Assembly (NCBI GenBank): GCA_021160155.1
Contig: JAGHDB010000130.1
Location: 1-7,273 of the forward strand
From: Bacteroidales bacterium
GTDB lineage: Bacteria > Bacteroidota > Bacteroidia > Bacteroidales > UBA12481
DNA length: 7,273 nucleotides
Direction of reading: 5' to 3'
Shown: piece after piece, positions 5,307 through 7,273 of the stretch
Position numbering within the stretch: position 1 is the stretch's first letter
How the letters are laid out: each line of letters opens with the position of its first letter
The notes under the pieces: generated by a model
Told to the model about the DNA's origin: nothing
The model's database searches: none
Seen by the model: only the letters and a program-made list of their open reading frames with translations
Program-made: the position numbers and the translations under genes

Positions 5307-7273
5307 TTATTTTTTTTAATTGTTCTTCTAATGCCTTGATCCTGGTTTCGGCATCAACCTTCTTTTTTTTCTCAGCTGCTACTACGCTTTCCGGCGCATG
5401 TTCCATGAAGCGCTGATTTTGTAACTTTTTCAATGTAGCCTGAAGAAATCCCCGGGAATAATTCAATTCTTTGGTAATCCGTTTAATCTCCTCATCCGGA
5501 TTCACTTCCTGGTGAATTTCAACATAATATGCTACCGTACGAATCACTTGGCCCATAAGACCTTCTGGATGATCCTGTACTTCCATAATCTCATCCAGGT
5601 TCAATAATTTAACCATTAAAGGTTCCATTTCACGGTCGTACCTGCCTTTCAGAACCCGGATCTTAAGATTAATTTTATTTTTAAACGGGATATTGCGGGC
5701 AGCCCGTACCGAACGAACAAAAACTACTGCCTCCTGCATCTGTGCAAAACGGTCAATCAGGGACGAATCCCAATCCCCCCCCTTCGGCCATTGCGAGACC
5801 ATCACGGATTTGTTCTCTCTCCCGGGCATCAGATGATGCCAGATCTCTTCGGTAATAAAAGGCATAAATGGATGCAGCAGCCGCATTAGTTGATCCAGAA
5901 ATTCAATAGTCTGCCGGTAAGTTATTGCATCTGTCGGTTCACCGTAAGGGGGTTTTATCAATTCAAGATACCATGAAGAAAAGTCATCCCAAAAAAGACG
6001 GTAAACGGTCATTAACGCATCCGACAACCGGTATTTTTTGAAATAATCATCGATCTCTCCAACCACTTTATTCAATCTCGACCGGAACCACTGAACCGCT
6101 ATCCGGGCAATTTCTGATTGGCCGGCTTTTTCATCTACCTGCCAACCCTGAACCAGTCTGAAAGCATTCCAGATTTTATTCCCGAAATTCCGCCCCTGTT
6201 CGGTCAAAGATTCATCAAACAACAGATCATTCCCTGCCGGAGAACAAAGCAGCATACCCACCCTCACCCCGTCAGCCCCGTATTGAGCAATCAGTTTCAG
6301 CGGGTCGGGTGAGTTTCCCAGGGATTTTGACATCTTTCGACGAAGATGATCCCTGACCGTACCGGTTAAATAAACATGCTCAAAGGGCTTCTCCCGGCGG
6401 TATTCATACCCGGCAATGATCATCCTGGCCACCCAAAAAAAGAGGATATCGGGAGCAGTCACCAAATCATTGGTCGGATAATAATAATTGATGTCCCGGT
6501 TGCCGGGATCCCGGATTCCGTCAAATACCGATATAGGCCACAACCAGGATGAGAACCAGGTGTCCAGCACATCCTCATCCTGATGCAACTCCTGAAGCGT
6601 AAGGGCTTTATTACCGGTTCTCGAACGAGCCTTCTCCAGCGCAATTGATGCATTCTCAGCTACGATCACCGTGTCATCATCCAGGTACCATGCCGGAATC
6701 CGGTGCCCCCACCACAACTGCCTTGAAATGCACCAGTCATGAATGTTTTCCATCCAGTGGCGGTACGTATTAATGAATTTCGAAGGATATATCCTGATAT
6801 CTCCGTTCAAGATGTGTTGTAACGCCGGTTCTGCCAGGTCATCCATCTTTAAAAACCACTGTTTGGATAAGCGCGGTTCAATCACTACATCGGTCCGTTC
6901 AGAATAGCCCACCTTATTGGTATACTCTTCAACCTTAACCAAAACGCCCAGCTCCTTCAGCTTTTCTGCCGCCAGCTTTCGCGCTTCAAACCGGTCAACC
7001 CCCGTAAAAAGCCCGGCAGCCTGACTCAAAGTACCGTCTTCATTGAAAATATCAATCACTTTCAATTTGTGTCGCAACCCTATCTCATAGTCATTCTCAT
7101 CGTGCGCAGGGGTAATCTTCAGTGCACCGGTACCAAAGTCAATATCCACATAAGAATCCCGGATCACCGGTACCACACGGTTTACCATGGGGACAATCAC
7201 GCTCTTACCCTGCAAGTGTTGATACCTGGGATCTTCAGGGTGTACACATACGGCAGTATCCCCGAGAATGGTC
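5287..7273 (-). CDS. valS: Valyl-tRNA synthetase, C-terminal three quarters (5' end beyond window)
   Basis: This cytosolic class Ia synthetase charges tRNA-Val and edits mischarged threonine. The frame is open to the right edge (first full codon at 7272), giving 661 visible residues; the Bacteroidota enzyme is near 875, so roughly 215 residues with the HIGH motif are missing. Seen in order: the end of the CP1 editing domain with DFGTGALKITPAHDENDYEIG split around residues 45-65; WCISRQLWWGHRIPAWY (180-196); DVLDTWFSS (234-242), followed by WLWPIS, a Bacteroidota-like variant; the KMSKS loop (313-317) followed by LGNSPDPL; an all-helical anticodon-binding domain (about 360-530); and a lysine-rich C-terminal coiled coil (about 590-655) that contacts tRNA in this family. 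No key residue is missing in the visible part. The apparent TTG start at 7215 is not real, because conserved ValS sequence (TILGDTAVCVHPEDP) continues upstream of it. Confidence 0.97.
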   Translation of the reverse strand, partial: TILGDTAVCVHPEDPRYQHLQGKSVIVPMVNRVVPVIRDSYVDIDFGTGALKITPAHDENDYEIGLRHKLKVIDIFNEDGTLSQAAGLFTGVDRFEARKLAAEKLKELGVLVKVEEYTNKVGYSERTDVVIEPRLSKQWFLKMDDLAEPALQHILNGDIRIYPSKFINTYRHWMENIHDWCISRQLWWGHRIPAWYLDDDTVIVAENASIALEKARSRTGNKALTLQELHQDEDVLDTWFSSWLWPISVFDGIRDPGNRDINYYYPTNDLVTAPDILFFWVARMIIAGYEYRREKPFEHVYLTGTVRDHLRRKMSKSLGNSPDPLKLIAQYGADGVRVGMLLCSPAGNDLLFDESLTEQGRNFGNKIWNAFRLVQGWQVDEKAGQSEIARIAVQWFRSRLNKVVGEIDDYFKKYRLSDALMTVYRLFWDDFSSWYLELIKPPYGEPTDAITYRQTIEFLDQLMRLLHPFMPFITEEIWHHLMPGRENKSVMVSQWPKGGDWDSSLIDRFAQMQEAVVFVRSVRAARNIPFKNKINLKIRVLKGRYDREMEPLMVKLLNLDEIMEVQDHPEGLMGQVIRTVAYYVEIHQEVNPDEEIKRITKELNYSRGFLQATLKKLQNQRFMEHAPESVVAAEKKKKVDAETRIKALEEQLKKINDHGAI
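5298..5317 (-). promoter_or_regulatory. A-rich translation initiation region of glnA inside the valS 3' end
   Basis: Reading the minus strand, eight A residues (5317-5310) are followed by TAA (5309-5307) and ATG (5306-5304), with a second in-frame ATG at 5300-5298. There is no Shine-Dalgarno sequence. In Bacteroidota, A residues shortly upstream of the start codon, including position -3, are known to favour initiation, and this leader fits. The TAA fixes the upstream limit of the glnA frame. The same bases encode the last lysine-rich codons of valS, so ribosomes finishing valS would end within 20 bases of the glnA start. Confidence 0.45.

Noticed and set aside
6503..6514. Perfect 12-base palindrome CCGGGATCCCGG.
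   Set aside because: One or two perfect 12-mers are expected by chance in a window of this size, it lies in valS coding sequence, and it follows from the general CCGG richness.

Overview
The window fits a Bacteroidota genome, probably Bacteroidales-like; this rests on remembered family features, not a database search. The clues are ValS segments typical of that phylum (a WLWPIS stretch after the DVLDTWFSS motif, and KMSKSLGNSPDPL), a roughly 500-residue glutamine synthetase with insertions I associate with Bacteroidota, a large multi-pass sensor-type membrane protein, and genes with no Shine-Dalgarno sequence but A-rich leaders. Base composition looks moderate, somewhat below 50% GC.

Layout: (1) From 1868 leftward off the window edge (minus strand) runs one long open frame of 622 visible codons. 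It encodes the N-terminal part of a membrane protein with two extracytoplasmic regions around a cluster of about eight helices. It resembles the sensory half of large Bacteroidota membrane histidine kinases; no kinase domain is in view. (2) A 130-base AT-rich gap (1869-1998) separates it from two plus-strand genes, nadC (NAD biosynthesis) and a YihY/BrkB-family membrane protein gene, joined stop-to-start with no spacer. (3) An 11-base convergent gap (3781-3791) follows. (4) On the minus strand lie valS (valyl-tRNA synthetase, cut by the right edge) and, overlapping its 3' end by 20 bases, a glutamine synthetase family gene.

The genes are mostly core metabolism: NAD synthesis, tRNA charging, and glutamine or gamma-glutamyl amide synthesis. 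They form two tightly packed two-gene units plus a divergent putative sensor gene. I see no mobile element, CRISPR array, RNA gene or phage gene, and no convincing new system. The points most worth a second look are the partial sensor protein, the overlapping valS-glnA junction, the departures of the glutamine synthetase from the classical type I enzyme, and a strong excess of the tetranucleotide CCGG.
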